Source: Paenibacillus sp. LHD-117
GTDB lineage: Bacteria > Bacillota > Bacilli > Paenibacillales > Paenibacillaceae
Assembly: GCF_030929555.1 (NCBI RefSeq)
Contig: NZ_JAVFVT010000031.1
Coordinates: 1 to 64,000 of the forward strand
Length of the DNA stretch: 64,000 bases
Reading direction: 5' to 3'
Shown: positions 7,688-15,905 of the stretch, piece after piece
How the letters are laid out: each line of letters begins with the position of its first letter
Position numbering within the stretch: the stretch's first letter is position 1
Translations under genes and position numbers: made by a program
The notes under the pieces: generated by a model
The model's database searches: none
What the model was told of the DNA's origin: nothing
Seen by the model: the letters and a program-made list of their open reading frames with translations, nothing else

Positions 7688-8710
7688 ATGAACATGAGAA
7701 TAGGCGGCTTGATCGCCGCTTTGTGGATATGGATGATCGCATGGCCTGGAAGCGCGGAGGCGGCGGGGGAGCTCGCGGACGGAACGTATACCGCCGATTA
7801 TTTGATCCTGAAGGCCGAGAACGACTCCGTCTCCATGGCGAACGACTATTGGGAGAAGCCGGCCACGGTTACGGTGAAGGGCGGCAAAGCCACGGTACGC
7901 GTCACGATCAACCACAGCTACTGGGTCACACAATTCAAGGTGCCGGGCGGCGGCGGGTACGTGGATACGAAAGTCATCAGCTCGAACAAAAAGGCGGATA
8001 CCCGCCTGGTGGAGTTCGCAGCGGATATTACGAAGCCGATCGAGTCCAAAATTCACGTCACGGTCGAAGAGATCGACTACGACCACGACTATACGATACG
8101 ATTCGTCTTCGATCCGGACAGCTTCAAGCTGGTGAAAGGGGCTGCGGCTACGACGAAGCCGACTGCCGCGCCTACACAGAAACCGACGAATGAATCGGCG
8201 TCGGCCGAGAATCCTAGCGCGAAGCCGGCGGAGACGACCAAGCCTTCGGCCGATGCGGCGGTGACCGAGAGGCCCGCAGCGTCCGTAGAAGCAGGAAGCG
8301 AGTCATCCGGAGGCGGCGCGGCAACGTCGAAACCTGCCGCGAACGGCGAAGCGGCGCCTCAGCCATCGGCGGCAAGCGCCGAGCCTTCCGCTTCGGCGAC
8401 GGTCGGTCAAGCCGAGGAAGAAGCGAACGGCGATAGCGAAAGCAAGACGGGGGAGCATTCGGATGCAGGAGCGGTCGAATCCGGCTTTGGCGACGGCTCG
8501 GGCGGCGCCCAGCTCGCCGGCGCTTCCGGCCAAGCCGGCGAGGCGGCGGCAAGCGAAGGCGAGGCAGCGCCCGCATTGGCGGCCGGCGATACGGCCGAAA
8601 TGCCGGCGGATAGCGGTAAGGGCAGCGGATTCGTATGGTGGACGCCGCTCGCCGCGCTGCTCATTCTAGCGATTGGCGGCGTTTATATCTGGAGAAGGAG
8701 AGCCGGCTAA
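7688..8710 (+). CDS. Membrane-anchored single-NEAT heme-binding protein
   Basis: This 340-residue surface protein has a signal peptide (about 1-26), one canonical NEAT domain (about 29-143, heme motif YDHDY at 131-135, lip segment NDSVSMANDYW), a long Ala/Glu/Ser/Thr/Pro-rich spacer (about 150-305) and a C-terminal membrane helix ending in RRR. No LPXTG or NPQTN sortase signal precedes the helix, so it is probably a stalked membrane protein that hands heme from the wall to the lipoprotein encoded next. The start at 7688 is set by AAAGGA 9 bases upstream; earlier in-frame codons fall inside the Fur box. First gene of the Fur-controlled operon. Confidence 0.88.
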   Translation: MNMRIGGLIAALWIWMIAWPGSAEAAGELADGTYTADYLILKAENDSVSMANDYWEKPATVTVKGGKATVRVTINHSYWVTQFKVPGGGGYVDTKVISSNKKADTRLVEFAADITKPIESKIHVTVEEIDYDHDYTIRFVFDPDSFKLVKGAAATTKPTAAPTQKPTNESASAENPSAKPAETTKPSADAAVTERPAASVEAGSESSGGGAATSKPAANGEAAPQPSAASAEPSASATVGQAEEEANGDSESKTGEHSDAGAVESGFGDGSGGAQLAGASGQAGEAAASEGEAAPALAAGDTAEMPADSGKGSGFVWWTPLAALLILAIGGVYIWRRRAG

Positions 8711-8748
8711 TCACGACGGACGGCCGGCTGCATGGGAGGATAGGGACG

Positions 8749-9717
8749 ATGTGGAGAGGAAGCGTCAAGCTAGCGGTAGGGCTTGCGTTTGCCATGCTTG
8801 TTCTGACAGGCTGCGGCGATACGCCTGCCCCGGCGAATATGCAAGCGCCGTCTGAAACGGTCGGCACGAGCGGCGCGGAAAGCTCGGCTGGCATAAGCGG
8901 CGATGAAGCTGGAAAAGAGCCGTCCGCGGAGGAGACGGAGCGCCGCATCGTGTCGACGACGGTGGCCATAACGCAAATTATGGATAGGCTCGAGATCGAT
9001 CTGGTCGGCATTCCGAAGAGCGTGAAGACGCTGCCGGAACGGTATGACAAGGTGACGAAGGTCGGCAATCCGATGAGCCCCGATATGGAGCTGGTCAAGT
9101 CGTTGAAACCGACCGAAGTGCTGTCCGTGACGACGCTCCAATACGATCTGGAACCCGTGTTCGAAAATGCGGGGATCGAGGCGACCTTCCTCGATTTGAC
9201 CAGCTTGGAGAAGATGCAGGCGGAAATCGTGAAGCTCGGCGAGAAATACGGCAAGCAAAAGAAAGCGGCCGCGATCGTGAACGAATACGATGCGACGCTG
9301 GAACACATTCGCGAAGCTGCCGAAGGGAAGGAGAAGCCGACGGTGCTTATTTTGCTTGGCGTTCCCGGCAGCTATCTGGTCGCCACCGAACTCTCCTATA
9401 TCGGGGATTTGGTGAGGCTGCTTGGCGGCATCAACATCGTGCAAGGCGAGAAGGTCGAGTTCCTCGCGTCGAACACGGAATATTTGCAGCAGGCGAACCC
9501 GGACGTCATCCTGCGCGCCGCGCACGGGATGCCGGAGGAAGTGGTCAAGATGTTCGACGAGGAGTTCAAGAAAAACGATATATGGCATCATTTCGATGCC
9601 GTGCAGGCGGGACGTGTCTACGACCTGGAAGAGAAGCTGTTCGGAACGACGAGCAATCTTGCCGTAGGGGAAGCGCTTGAAGCTTTGCTGCCCATGCTCT
9701 ATCCGAATCAGCCATAA
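8749..9717 (+). CDS. isdE: IsdE, heme-binding lipoprotein of the heme ABC importer
   Basis: This 322-residue lipoprotein (lipobox LTGC, Cys22) receives heme from NEAT proteins and presents it to the permease. It closely follows staphylococcal IsdE: VGNPMSPDMELVKSLKPTEVLSV carries the methionine ligand (Met109), and ILRAAHGMPEEVV the histidine ligand (His259); VPGSYLVAT and SYIGDLVR are also typical. The ATG at 8749 has GGGAGG 9 bases upstream; an in-frame start at 8635 lies inside the preceding gene and would bury the signal peptide. A Glu/Ser-rich linker (about 30-64) separates the lipid anchor from the domain. Confidence 0.93.
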   Translation: MWRGSVKLAVGLAFAMLVLTGCGDTPAPANMQAPSETVGTSGAESSAGISGDEAGKEPSAEETERRIVSTTVAITQIMDRLEIDLVGIPKSVKTLPERYDKVTKVGNPMSPDMELVKSLKPTEVLSVTTLQYDLEPVFENAGIEATFLDLTSLEKMQAEIVKLGEKYGKQKKAAAIVNEYDATLEHIREAAEGKEKPTVLILLGVPGSYLVATELSYIGDLVRLLGGINIVQGEKVEFLASNTEYLQQANPDVILRAAHGMPEEVVKMFDEEFKKNDIWHHFDAVQAGRVYDLEEKLFGTTSNLAVGEALEALLPMLYPNQP

Positions 9718-9730
9718 AGGATTGTGAACG

Positions 9731-10717
9731 ATGACGAAGACAAAAGCGTACGGAATACTCCTCGTGACCGCAGCGCTGCTCGCGGCCCTCGCCTTGTTCT
9801 CCGCGATGACGGGAAGCATCAAGGTTTCGTTAGGGGAACTCGCGAACGGACTCATTAACGGCATGAACGAACAAGTTGATATCATTAAAGATTTGAGATT
9901 CCCGCGCATTCTGGTCTCGATGCTGTCCGGTGCGGCGTTAGCCGTGTCTGGGGCGCTCCTGCAGGCCGTCATGAAAAACGCGCTCGCCGAGCCCGGCATT
10001 ATCGGGATTTCATCCGGAGCGGGACTCGTGTCCATCGCGGTCGTGACCGTATTCCCGATGCTCTACTTCTGGTCGCCGCTGTTCTCGGTGCTGGGCGGGG
10101 CGTTGGCATGTTACCTGGTCTATTCGATTTCTTGGCGAACGCAGCTGAATCCGCTTCGGCTAATTCTGGTCGGCATTGCCATTAACGCGACGTTCACCGG
10201 GCTCGGGCAATCGTTTAATTATCGCGGGAGCTACGCGGTGACGAGCGTAAATCAGGCTATTTCATCGATTTTTACCATGAAGACGTGGGAGGATGTCCAT
10301 ATTCTCGGCATTTTCGGCGGGATCGGCTTGCTCTTGGCGCTTACGCTCGGAGCCTGGTGCAATATGCTGGGCTTCCAAGACGAGACAGCTCGTAATCTCG
10401 GCCTGAGGGTCGTGCGGGTCAGGCTGCTCATCTCGGCGGTGGCCGTGCTGCTGGCGTCGGTTGCGACCGCGGTCGGCGGGCTTATCATGTTCGTCGGCTT
10501 GCTGGTACCCCATATCGGCCGAATGCTTATCGGCTCGAACTATAAGCTGCTTATTCCCTTCTCCGCATTGGGCGGCGCGCTTCTTATCCTGGCGGCGGAC
10601 ACGATCGGTAGAACGGTGCTCGCGCCGGCGGAAATTCCCGCGTCGATCATCATGGCGGTCATTGGGGGGCCGTTCCTCATTCTGATGTTGAAACGAAGCG
10701 ATAAGTTCTACAAATAA
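9731..10717 (+). CDS. isdF: IsdF-like heme ABC permease (FecCD family)
   Basis: This 328-residue FecCD-type membrane protein pairs with IsdE, whose gene ends 13 bases upstream. Family signatures are LRFPRILVSMLSGAALAVSG, NALAEPGIIGISSGAG and FVGLLVPHIGRMLIG. AAAGGA lies 9 bases ahead of the ATG. No ATPase gene accompanies it, as in several isd loci where a FhuC-type ATPase encoded elsewhere is shared. It is a distinct paralogue of the permease at 6143, so two import systems coexist. Confidence 0.9.
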   Translation: MTKTKAYGILLVTAALLAALALFSAMTGSIKVSLGELANGLINGMNEQVDIIKDLRFPRILVSMLSGAALAVSGALLQAVMKNALAEPGIIGISSGAGLVSIAVVTVFPMLYFWSPLFSVLGGALACYLVYSISWRTQLNPLRLILVGIAINATFTGLGQSFNYRGSYAVTSVNQAISSIFTMKTWEDVHILGIFGGIGLLLALTLGAWCNMLGFQDETARNLGLRVVRVRLLISAVAVLLASVATAVGGLIMFVGLLVPHIGRMLIGSNYKLLIPFSALGGALLILAADTIGRTVLAPAEIPASIIMAVIGGPFLILMLKRSDKFYK

Positions 10718-10757
10718 AAGCGGTTGGCAGCGGGAACGGGAGGCGAGAGAGAAAACA

Positions 10758-11435
10758 ATGAAACAATTGCTCATTACCGACGACGATTCCAACACCCGCA
10801 CGTTGCTTGGCCATTACATGACCCGAGAAGGCTTCCGCGTATTGGAGGCGCAGAACGGACGTGAAGCGATGGCGGTGCTCGAGAAGCAGCCGGTCGATCT
10901 GGCGATCTTGGACGTCATGATGCCGGAAGTGGACGGATTGACTTTATGCGAATTCACCCGCAGAAATTACGACATTCCGATCATCCTGCTAACGGCCCGC
11001 GACCAGCTCAGCGACAAGGAGCAGGGGTATTTGAGCGGGACGGACGATTACGTGACGAAGCCGTTCGACTTGCCGGAGATCTTGTACCGGGTGAAGGCGT
11101 TGTTCCGTCGCTACTCCCTCGCCTCCAGCGACAAGATCAGGCTGAATCGGCTCGTCATCGACCGGAAGAATTACGAGATCGTCGACGGCGAAGAGGTGCT
11201 GCTTCTGCCGCTCAAGGAATTCGAGCTGCTTGCCCAGCTGGCGGAATATCCGGGGCGGGTATTCTCCAGAGACGAACTGATCCGCATGATCTGGGGCACG
11301 GACTACAACGGGGACGAAAGAACGGTGGACGTTCATATCAAAAGGCTGCGCAAAAGGTTCCCGGAGAGCGAGCGCGGCTTCGCGATCCATACGATTCGAG
11401 GGATCGGGTACAAGCTAGAGGTACCCACTACATGA
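10758..11435 (+). CDS. hssR: HssR-like heme-response regulator (OmpR family)
   Basis: This 225-residue response regulator has a receiver domain (about 1-115; acidic pocket DDD at 8-10, phosphoacceptor Asp52 in LAILDVMM, Lys102 in TKPF) and an OmpR-type winged helix (about 128-222; DERTVDVHIKRLRKR, TIRGIGYKLE). The receiver segment DIPIILLTARDQLSDKEQ and SGTDDYVTKPF closely resembles staphylococcal HssR. It starts 40 bases after isdF without a terminator, so it should be co-transcribed with the Fur-controlled import genes. In staphylococci HssR activates hrtAB efflux genes; none lies in this window, so its targets are unknown. Confidence 0.85.
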   Translation: MKQLLITDDDSNTRTLLGHYMTREGFRVLEAQNGREAMAVLEKQPVDLAILDVMMPEVDGLTLCEFTRRNYDIPIILLTARDQLSDKEQGYLSGTDDYVTKPFDLPEILYRVKALFRRYSLASSDKIRLNRLVIDRKNYEIVDGEEVLLLPLKEFELLAQLAEYPGRVFSRDELIRMIWGTDYNGDERTVDVHIKRLRKRFPESERGFAIHTIRGIGYKLEVPTT

Positions 11436-12820
11436 GATCGCTGTACGTCCGCGTCCTGCTCGTGACCGTGTACTCCATCGCCATAAGCAGCTTCCTCGGG
11501 TATTACGTTGCGACAGCTTATTATCATGGATCCCAGAAGCCGGGCAACGATGCCAAGCTCATGCGTACGGCAGAGCAAATCCGCGATCATATCGAACAAT
11601 ATCCCGAGGCGATGGGCGATTATTTGTTCAGCACGGCTCAGCTCGGGTATCGAATCTATGTGTACGACGAAGAGGGCAACGATATTTATTTCGGCAGGCC
11701 GTTCGCGAAGAACGATCTGAGCGAGGATGCGAAGCGTCGGGTGCTTCGCGGAGAGGCGTACCACGGCGTCGCCGATTATCCGAACAAGGCGTTCGAGACC
11801 GGCTACTTCGATAATGCCCTCAGCAATACGGTAGGCGTATCCGTCTCGGCCGAAGCCGAAGGGTACGCCTTATTCCTGCGGCAAGACAGCCGGTTCCAGT
11901 TCGACGAGCTGCGGATGTTTTTCCTGGTTATGTTCGCGCTTACCGTACTGTTCAGCATACCGTATTTCCTGCTTAGTGCGCGTTATTTGGTTCAGCCCAT
12001 TATCCGGCTGACGGAAGCGACCAAGAAAGTGGCGCAAGGACAATACAACTTCCGGATTCCGATGAAGCGCAAGGATGAGATCGGTCAGTTGGCCAACCAT
12101 TTTCAGAAAATGAGCCTGGAGCTCGAGCGATCGGACCGGACGAAAAAAGAGTTCGTCGCGAACGTTTCCCACGAAATACAGTCGCCGCTCGCTTCCATCC
12201 AAGGATATGCGGATTCGCTTATCCGGGAAGACGCGGATCCCGAGCAAATTCGTTATTACGCCTCGATCATCGGTCAGGAAACGCGTCATCTTGCGGCGCT
12301 CAGCAGACAACTATTGCTTCTCTCGACGCTGGATCATTCCGGCTATACGCCGGGCAAGCAGTCCTTCCTGCTTCAGCCCCAGCTCCGCCAGGCGCTGCAG
12401 CTTCTGGAATGGCAGCTGGCCGAAAAGGAAGTGGCCGTCCGAATGCTCATTCCGGGGAAGCTTATGATTTACGGCGACGAAGTGCTGCTCATGCAAGTAT
12501 GGTCGAATCTGCTTTCCAACGCGGTGAAACATATTCCCGCCGGCCGATCGATTCATGTACAGGCCGCGCAGGAAGAAGGGACATGCGTCGTCACGATCGC
12601 CGATACGGGACATGGCATCCCGGAGGAGCAGTTGCCTTACATCTATGACCGATTCTATCGCGGAGACAGCGCGAGAGACCGCCGGTCCGGCAGCACGGGA
12701 CTCGGGCTGTCGATCGTGCAGAAGATCGTGCATTTGCACGGCGGCACGATCGAGGCGGAGAGCCGGCCGGGAGAGGGGACGACTTTTGCGGTGCGAATTC
12801 CGGACGAGACCGTTCGTTGA
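11432..12820 (+). CDS. hssS: HssS-like heme-sensing histidine kinase
   Basis: This 462-residue membrane kinase is the partner of the regulator it overlaps by four bases (ATGA). It has a first membrane helix (about 8-30), an extracytoplasmic sensor (about 32-158) containing the HssS-like segments YHGVADYP and GYFDNALSNTVGV, a second helix (about 161-183), HAMP (about 184-236), a phosphoacceptor domain with His247 (NVSHEIQSP) and an ATPase domain with NLLSNAVKH, DTGHGIP and GLGLSIV. A much longer upstream reading frame runs across the regulator gene and is not the real start. Heme sensing is inferred from homology and neighbours. Confidence 0.86.
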   Translation: MRSLYVRVLLVTVYSIAISSFLGYYVATAYYHGSQKPGNDAKLMRTAEQIRDHIEQYPEAMGDYLFSTAQLGYRIYVYDEEGNDIYFGRPFAKNDLSEDAKRRVLRGEAYHGVADYPNKAFETGYFDNALSNTVGVSVSAEAEGYALFLRQDSRFQFDELRMFFLVMFALTVLFSIPYFLLSARYLVQPIIRLTEATKKVAQGQYNFRIPMKRKDEIGQLANHFQKMSLELERSDRTKKEFVANVSHEIQSPLASIQGYADSLIREDADPEQIRYYASIIGQETRHLAALSRQLLLLSTLDHSGYTPGKQSFLLQPQLRQALQLLEWQLAEKEVAVRMLIPGKLMIYGDEVLLMQVWSNLLSNAVKHIPAGRSIHVQAAQEEGTCVVTIADTGHGIPEEQLPYIYDRFYRGDSARDRRSGSTGLGLSIVQKIVHLHGGTIEAESRPGEGTTFAVRIPDETVR

Positions 12821-12842
12821 AGGGGTTCGATGATGCGGTTCG

Positions 12843-12871
12843 TTGATGATCGCTGCACATGTTGCTATAAT
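12843..12871 (+). promoter_or_regulatory. Promoter of the aldehyde dehydrogenase gene
   Basis: TTGATG and a consensus TATAAT are separated by 17 bases, 52 bases before the ATG at 12924. A sigma-A type promoter here makes the gene independent of the heme operon. Confidence 0.75.
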
Positions 12872-12923
12872 GCCTACAAGAGTTGGCCGCTACGCTAGAT
12901 GCGGCGATAGGGGAGGCAGGAGC

Positions 12924-14351
12924 ATGTTGCGCAAATCATTATGGATCGACGGGCAATGGCGTGAGCCGGCTCACTACGTACAGCTGAGATCCCCGCATTC
13001 GAATGAGATGATCGCAGAAGTGCCGGCCGCTACGATCGAGGAAACTAACGATGCGATCGCGTCGGCATATGGGGCGCGTTCGCTTATGCGCGCGATGCCC
13101 GCTCATGAACGGGCGGCAATCTTGGAGCGTGTAGCCGCATTGCTGCATGGGCGCAGGGAAGAGGCGGCGAGGCTCATCGCGCTGGAAGCGGCGAAACCGC
13201 TCAAATACGCGCGGGCCGAAGTCGATCGGACCGTTCAAACCTACAAGTTCGCCGCGGAGGAGGCGAAGCGGCTATACGGCGAGACGATCCCGCTCGACGC
13301 GGCGCCGGGCGGCGAAGGCAGGCTGGCTTATACCGTCCGTGAACCGCTTGGCGTAATCGGCGCGATCACGCCGTTCAACTTCCCGATGAATCTCGTGGCG
13401 CATAAGGTAGGGCCGGCCGTCGCGGCAGGCAATACGGTCGTGCTGAAGCCGGCGGGTCAGACGCCGCTCTCCGCTTTTATGATCGCGGAGCTGTTCCATG
13501 AAGGGGGTCTTCCGCCCGGCGCGCTGAACGTGGTGACGGGAGCGGGAAGCATCGTCGGCGGAGGCATCGTGGAAGACGACCGCATCTCGATGGTGACGTT
13601 CACGGGCAGCCCGGAGGTCGGGAAAAGCCGGCGGGAGAGGGCCGGCCTAAAAAGAGTGACGCTCGAGCTAGGCTCCAATGCGGCGCTGATCGTCGACCGG
13701 GACGTGGAGCTGGAGAGGATCATTCCGCGCTGCGTCACGGGAGCGTTCTCGAATCAAGGCCAGGTATGCATCTCGCTGCAACGGATTTATGTGCATGAGG
13801 CCATATTCGATGACTTCGTGCGCCGATTCTGCCATGCCGCCGAACAATTGAAGGTTGGCGATCCGCTTGAACCGGATACCGACGTGTCCGCCATGATTGC
13901 GGTCTCCGAGACGGAGCGGGCATTAGCGTGGGTGCGGGAAGCGGCGGAAGGCGGCGCGAAGATCGTGACGGGAGGCAAGCTGAGCGGCGGCGCGCTTGCG
14001 CCGACGGTGCTGACCGACGCGGCTGCCCATATGAAGGTAAGCTGCATGGAGCTGTTCGCGCCGGTCGCGATGATCGGCAAGGTAAGTGGCTTGGAGGAGG
14101 CCATTGCGCTTGTGAACGATTCCAAATACGGGCTGCAGGCCGGCATTTATACGAACGACATTGGCAAAGCGCTTCAAGCGGCCGACGAGCTGCATGTCGG
14201 CGGCGTCATGATAAACGATATCCCGACCTTCCGCGTCGACCACATGCCTTATGGCGGAGTGAAGGAAAGCGGCACGGGCCGCGAAGGCGTAAAATACGCC
14301 GTGCAGGAGATGACGGAGCTTAAGCTGGTCGTCGTGAACCGAAGCATTTAA
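12924..14351 (+). CDS. NAD(P)-dependent aldehyde dehydrogenase
   Basis: This 475-residue member of the aldehyde dehydrogenase superfamily oxidises an aldehyde to its acid. Visible are the cofactor-site segments ITPFNFPMNL and VVLKPAGQTP, the general base Glu248 in LELGSNAAL, and the catalytic Cys282 in FSNQGQVCIS. The SNAALIVD form and overall length are closest, from memory, to the lactaldehyde / non-phosphorylating glyceraldehyde-3-phosphate subgroup, but the substrate cannot be assigned. The ATG has GGGAGG and AGGAG upstream; an earlier start at 12843 falls in the promoter. It has its own promoter and terminator and no evident link to either neighbour. Confidence 0.85.
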   Translation: MLRKSLWIDGQWREPAHYVQLRSPHSNEMIAEVPAATIEETNDAIASAYGARSLMRAMPAHERAAILERVAALLHGRREEAARLIALEAAKPLKYARAEVDRTVQTYKFAAEEAKRLYGETIPLDAAPGGEGRLAYTVREPLGVIGAITPFNFPMNLVAHKVGPAVAAGNTVVLKPAGQTPLSAFMIAELFHEGGLPPGALNVVTGAGSIVGGGIVEDDRISMVTFTGSPEVGKSRRERAGLKRVTLELGSNAALIVDRDVELERIIPRCVTGAFSNQGQVCISLQRIYVHEAIFDDFVRRFCHAAEQLKVGDPLEPDTDVSAMIAVSETERALAWVREAAEGGAKIVTGGKLSGGALAPTVLTDAAAHMKVSCMELFAPVAMIGKVSGLEEAIALVNDSKYGLQAGIYTNDIGKALQAADELHVGGVMINDIPTFRVDHMPYGGVKESGTGREGVKYAVQEMTELKLVVVNRSI

Positions 14352-14430
14352 GGACAGGCCGGAAGGCGGGCCGCCATCACGCTCCGGGATCAAAAAACCG
14401 CGGCAAGAACGAACAGGCACGGGTATAAAT

Positions 14431-14478
14431 AAAGCCGGAGCGCACCAAGCTAGAGGATATGGGGCGCTTCGGCTTTTT
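14431..14478 (+). terminator. Terminator after the aldehyde dehydrogenase gene
   Basis: AAGCCGGAGCGC pairs with GCGCTTCGGCTT around an 18- to 20-base loop and is followed by TTTTT. Confidence 0.85.
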
Positions 14479-14554
14479 AAGTGCGGACTTCCAGTTATAA
14501 CGGAGCTGGATTTGACGCCAAATCGAAATCGTCAGAAAATTTAAACTTTCCATC

Positions 14555-14607
14555 TTGACCCCCGGAATATTTTGAGTATAATGTAGTTAAAGTCAAAGAA
14601 AGTCAAA
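14555..14607 (+). promoter_or_regulatory. ctsR operon promoter and CtsR operator
   Basis: A -35 TTGACC (14555) and -10 TATAAT (14577-14582) with 16-base spacing are followed by the heptad direct repeat AGTCAAAGAAAGTCAAA (14591-14607), which matches the CtsR operator pattern RGTCAAA-NAN-RGTCAAA. The repressor encoded next would thus control its own operon and release it on heat or protein stress. Confidence 0.9.
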
Positions 14608-14686
14608 GTCAACAAGAGCTGCAACCTCGCTTGGGGTTTCCAGGCATTATGGCTTTCTGAAGGCGATACTCAGGGAGGTTGGTGAT

Positions 14687-15148
14687 TTGCGTAACATTTC
14701 CGATCTCATTGAACAGTACCTCAAGCAAATGCTGGACGGCAGCGAAGAAGGCGCGGTGGAGATTCAGCGCAACGACTTGGCCGACCGCTTCTCCTGCGTT
14801 CCTTCCCAGATTAACTACGTGATCAGCACGAGGTTTACGCTGGAGAAGGGCTATATGGTCGAGAGCAAGCGGGGCGGGGGCGGATATATCCGCATTCAGC
14901 GCGTCGATCTTCCTGCATTGAAGACCCTTCAGTACCATATCGAGCGGACGGTAGGCAACAGCGTCGATCAAAGCGCCGCGGAAGGGCTGATCTATCAGCT
15001 TCAGGAAGCGGGCATGATTACGGCGCGCGAGTCCAATCTGCTGAGGGCGGCGATCCACCGGGATACGATCGCGCTCATGCTGCCGCTTCGGGACGAGATG
15101 CGCGCTAGGCTTTTGCGGTCCATGCTCATCTCGCTGCTCGTCAAATAG
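14687..15148 (+). CDS. ctsR: CtsR, class III stress-gene repressor
   Basis: This 153-residue dimeric repressor of clp genes starts MRNISDLIEQYLKQML and carries the winged-helix segment RNDLADRFSCVPSQINYVISTRF. The GGGG tetraglycine loop (residues about 64-67, KRGGGGYIRI) serves as the temperature sensor in relatives. The start is TTG, with GGAGG 8 bases upstream. First gene of ctsR-mcsA-mcsB-clpC, behind its own operator. Confidence 0.97.
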   Translation: MRNISDLIEQYLKQMLDGSEEGAVEIQRNDLADRFSCVPSQINYVISTRFTLEKGYMVESKRGGGGYIRIQRVDLPALKTLQYHIERTVGNSVDQSAAEGLIYQLQEAGMITARESNLLRAAIHRDTIALMLPLRDEMRARLLRSMLISLLVK

Positions 15149-15174
15149 GGAATAGTGGAAGGAGGGACTGTGGC

Positions 15175-15702
15175 TTGTATTGCCAAGAATGCGGCAAGAA
15201 GCCGGCAACGCTTCATTTTACGAAAATCTTGAATGGCGAGAAGACGGAGTTCCACATCTGCGAAAGCTGCGCCCGAGAGCGGGGCGAGAGCATTCCGGGT
15301 TCTCCGAACAGCTTCTCCATCCACAGCCTGTTATCCGGCCTGCTGGACTTTAATGCCATAGGAAATTCCGCTTCGGCGCTGAACAATGCGCCTCAGCAGC
15401 CCGTGCGCTGCGAAGAATGCGGCTTGACGTACACGCAATTCAGCAAGATCGGCCGGTTCGGCTGCAGCTCCTGCTACCAAGCATTCGAAGGTAGGCTTGA
15501 TCCGCTTCTGAAGCGCGTGCATAGCAGCACCATGCACAGCGGCAAAATTCCGAAACGTTCCGGCGGGCGAATCCAGTGCAGGAGAGAAATCGAACGATTG
15601 CGCAGAGACTTGCATACCCATATCGAACAAGAGGAATTCGAAAGCGCGGCCAAGCTTCGCGACGAAATCCGCGAACTCGAGCGCAAAATAGCGGAGCTAT
15701 AA
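15175..15702 (+). CDS. mcsA: McsA, activator of the arginine kinase McsB
   Basis: This 175-residue protein has four CxxC pairs (CQEC, CESC, CEEC, CSSC) forming two treble-clef-like zinc sites, and a C-terminal UVR motif (HIEQEEFESAAKLRDEIRELE) that contacts ClpC. In relatives it activates McsB and is a substrate and adaptor. The start is TTG with GGAGGG 8 bases upstream. Unlike the usual tight spacing, about 200 non-coding bases separate it from mcsB. Confidence 0.95.
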   Translation: MYCQECGKKPATLHFTKILNGEKTEFHICESCARERGESIPGSPNSFSIHSLLSGLLDFNAIGNSASALNNAPQQPVRCEECGLTYTQFSKIGRFGCSSCYQAFEGRLDPLLKRVHSSTMHSGKIPKRSGGRIQCRREIERLRRDLHTHIEQEEFESAAKLRDEIRELERKIAEL

Positions 15703-15708
15703 GAAATG

Positions 15709-15899
15709 GAAGTTCAAAACATTCGGTTGTCAGTACCGAGAAGGTTGAACGAAGACGAGGCACGAGTATCGGAGCGTAGCAGAGCTACGTGAGAAACGGA
15801 GGGACCGTCTGAGTTCAAGATTCGAAGTCGAATAAACATCTTGAGTAAGCATCGTAATGGCAAGCGGAGGTTTTGAATCTCCTCTTGAGGAAAGGAGTG
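15709..15899 (+). ncRNA. Candidate structured RNA element between mcsA and mcsB
   Basis: About 190 bases without a gene contain successive pairings: GTTCAA (15713 on) with TTGAAC enclosing TCGGT/ACCGA, then CGTAGC/GCTACG around AGA (15775-15789), then TCAAGAT/ATCTTGA (15815-15821 with 15838-15844) enclosing TTCGA/TCGAA, and finally GGAG/CTCC ending at the mcsB ribosome-binding site. The overall sequence recalls an intergenic element I have seen in other Paenibacillus genomes, but this is memory and not verified. It may be a cis-acting RNA or a dispersed repeat. Confidence 0.45.
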
Positions 15900-15905
15900 A
15901 TGGTG

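Noticed and set aside
8640-8710. Sortase signal at the end of the NEAT protein
   Set aside because: The membrane helix and RRR tail are present but no LPXTG or NPQTN-like motif precedes them.
10946-11431. N-terminal extension of the HssS kinase
   Set aside because: This part is the shifted frame of the response regulator; the real kinase start overlaps the regulator stop.
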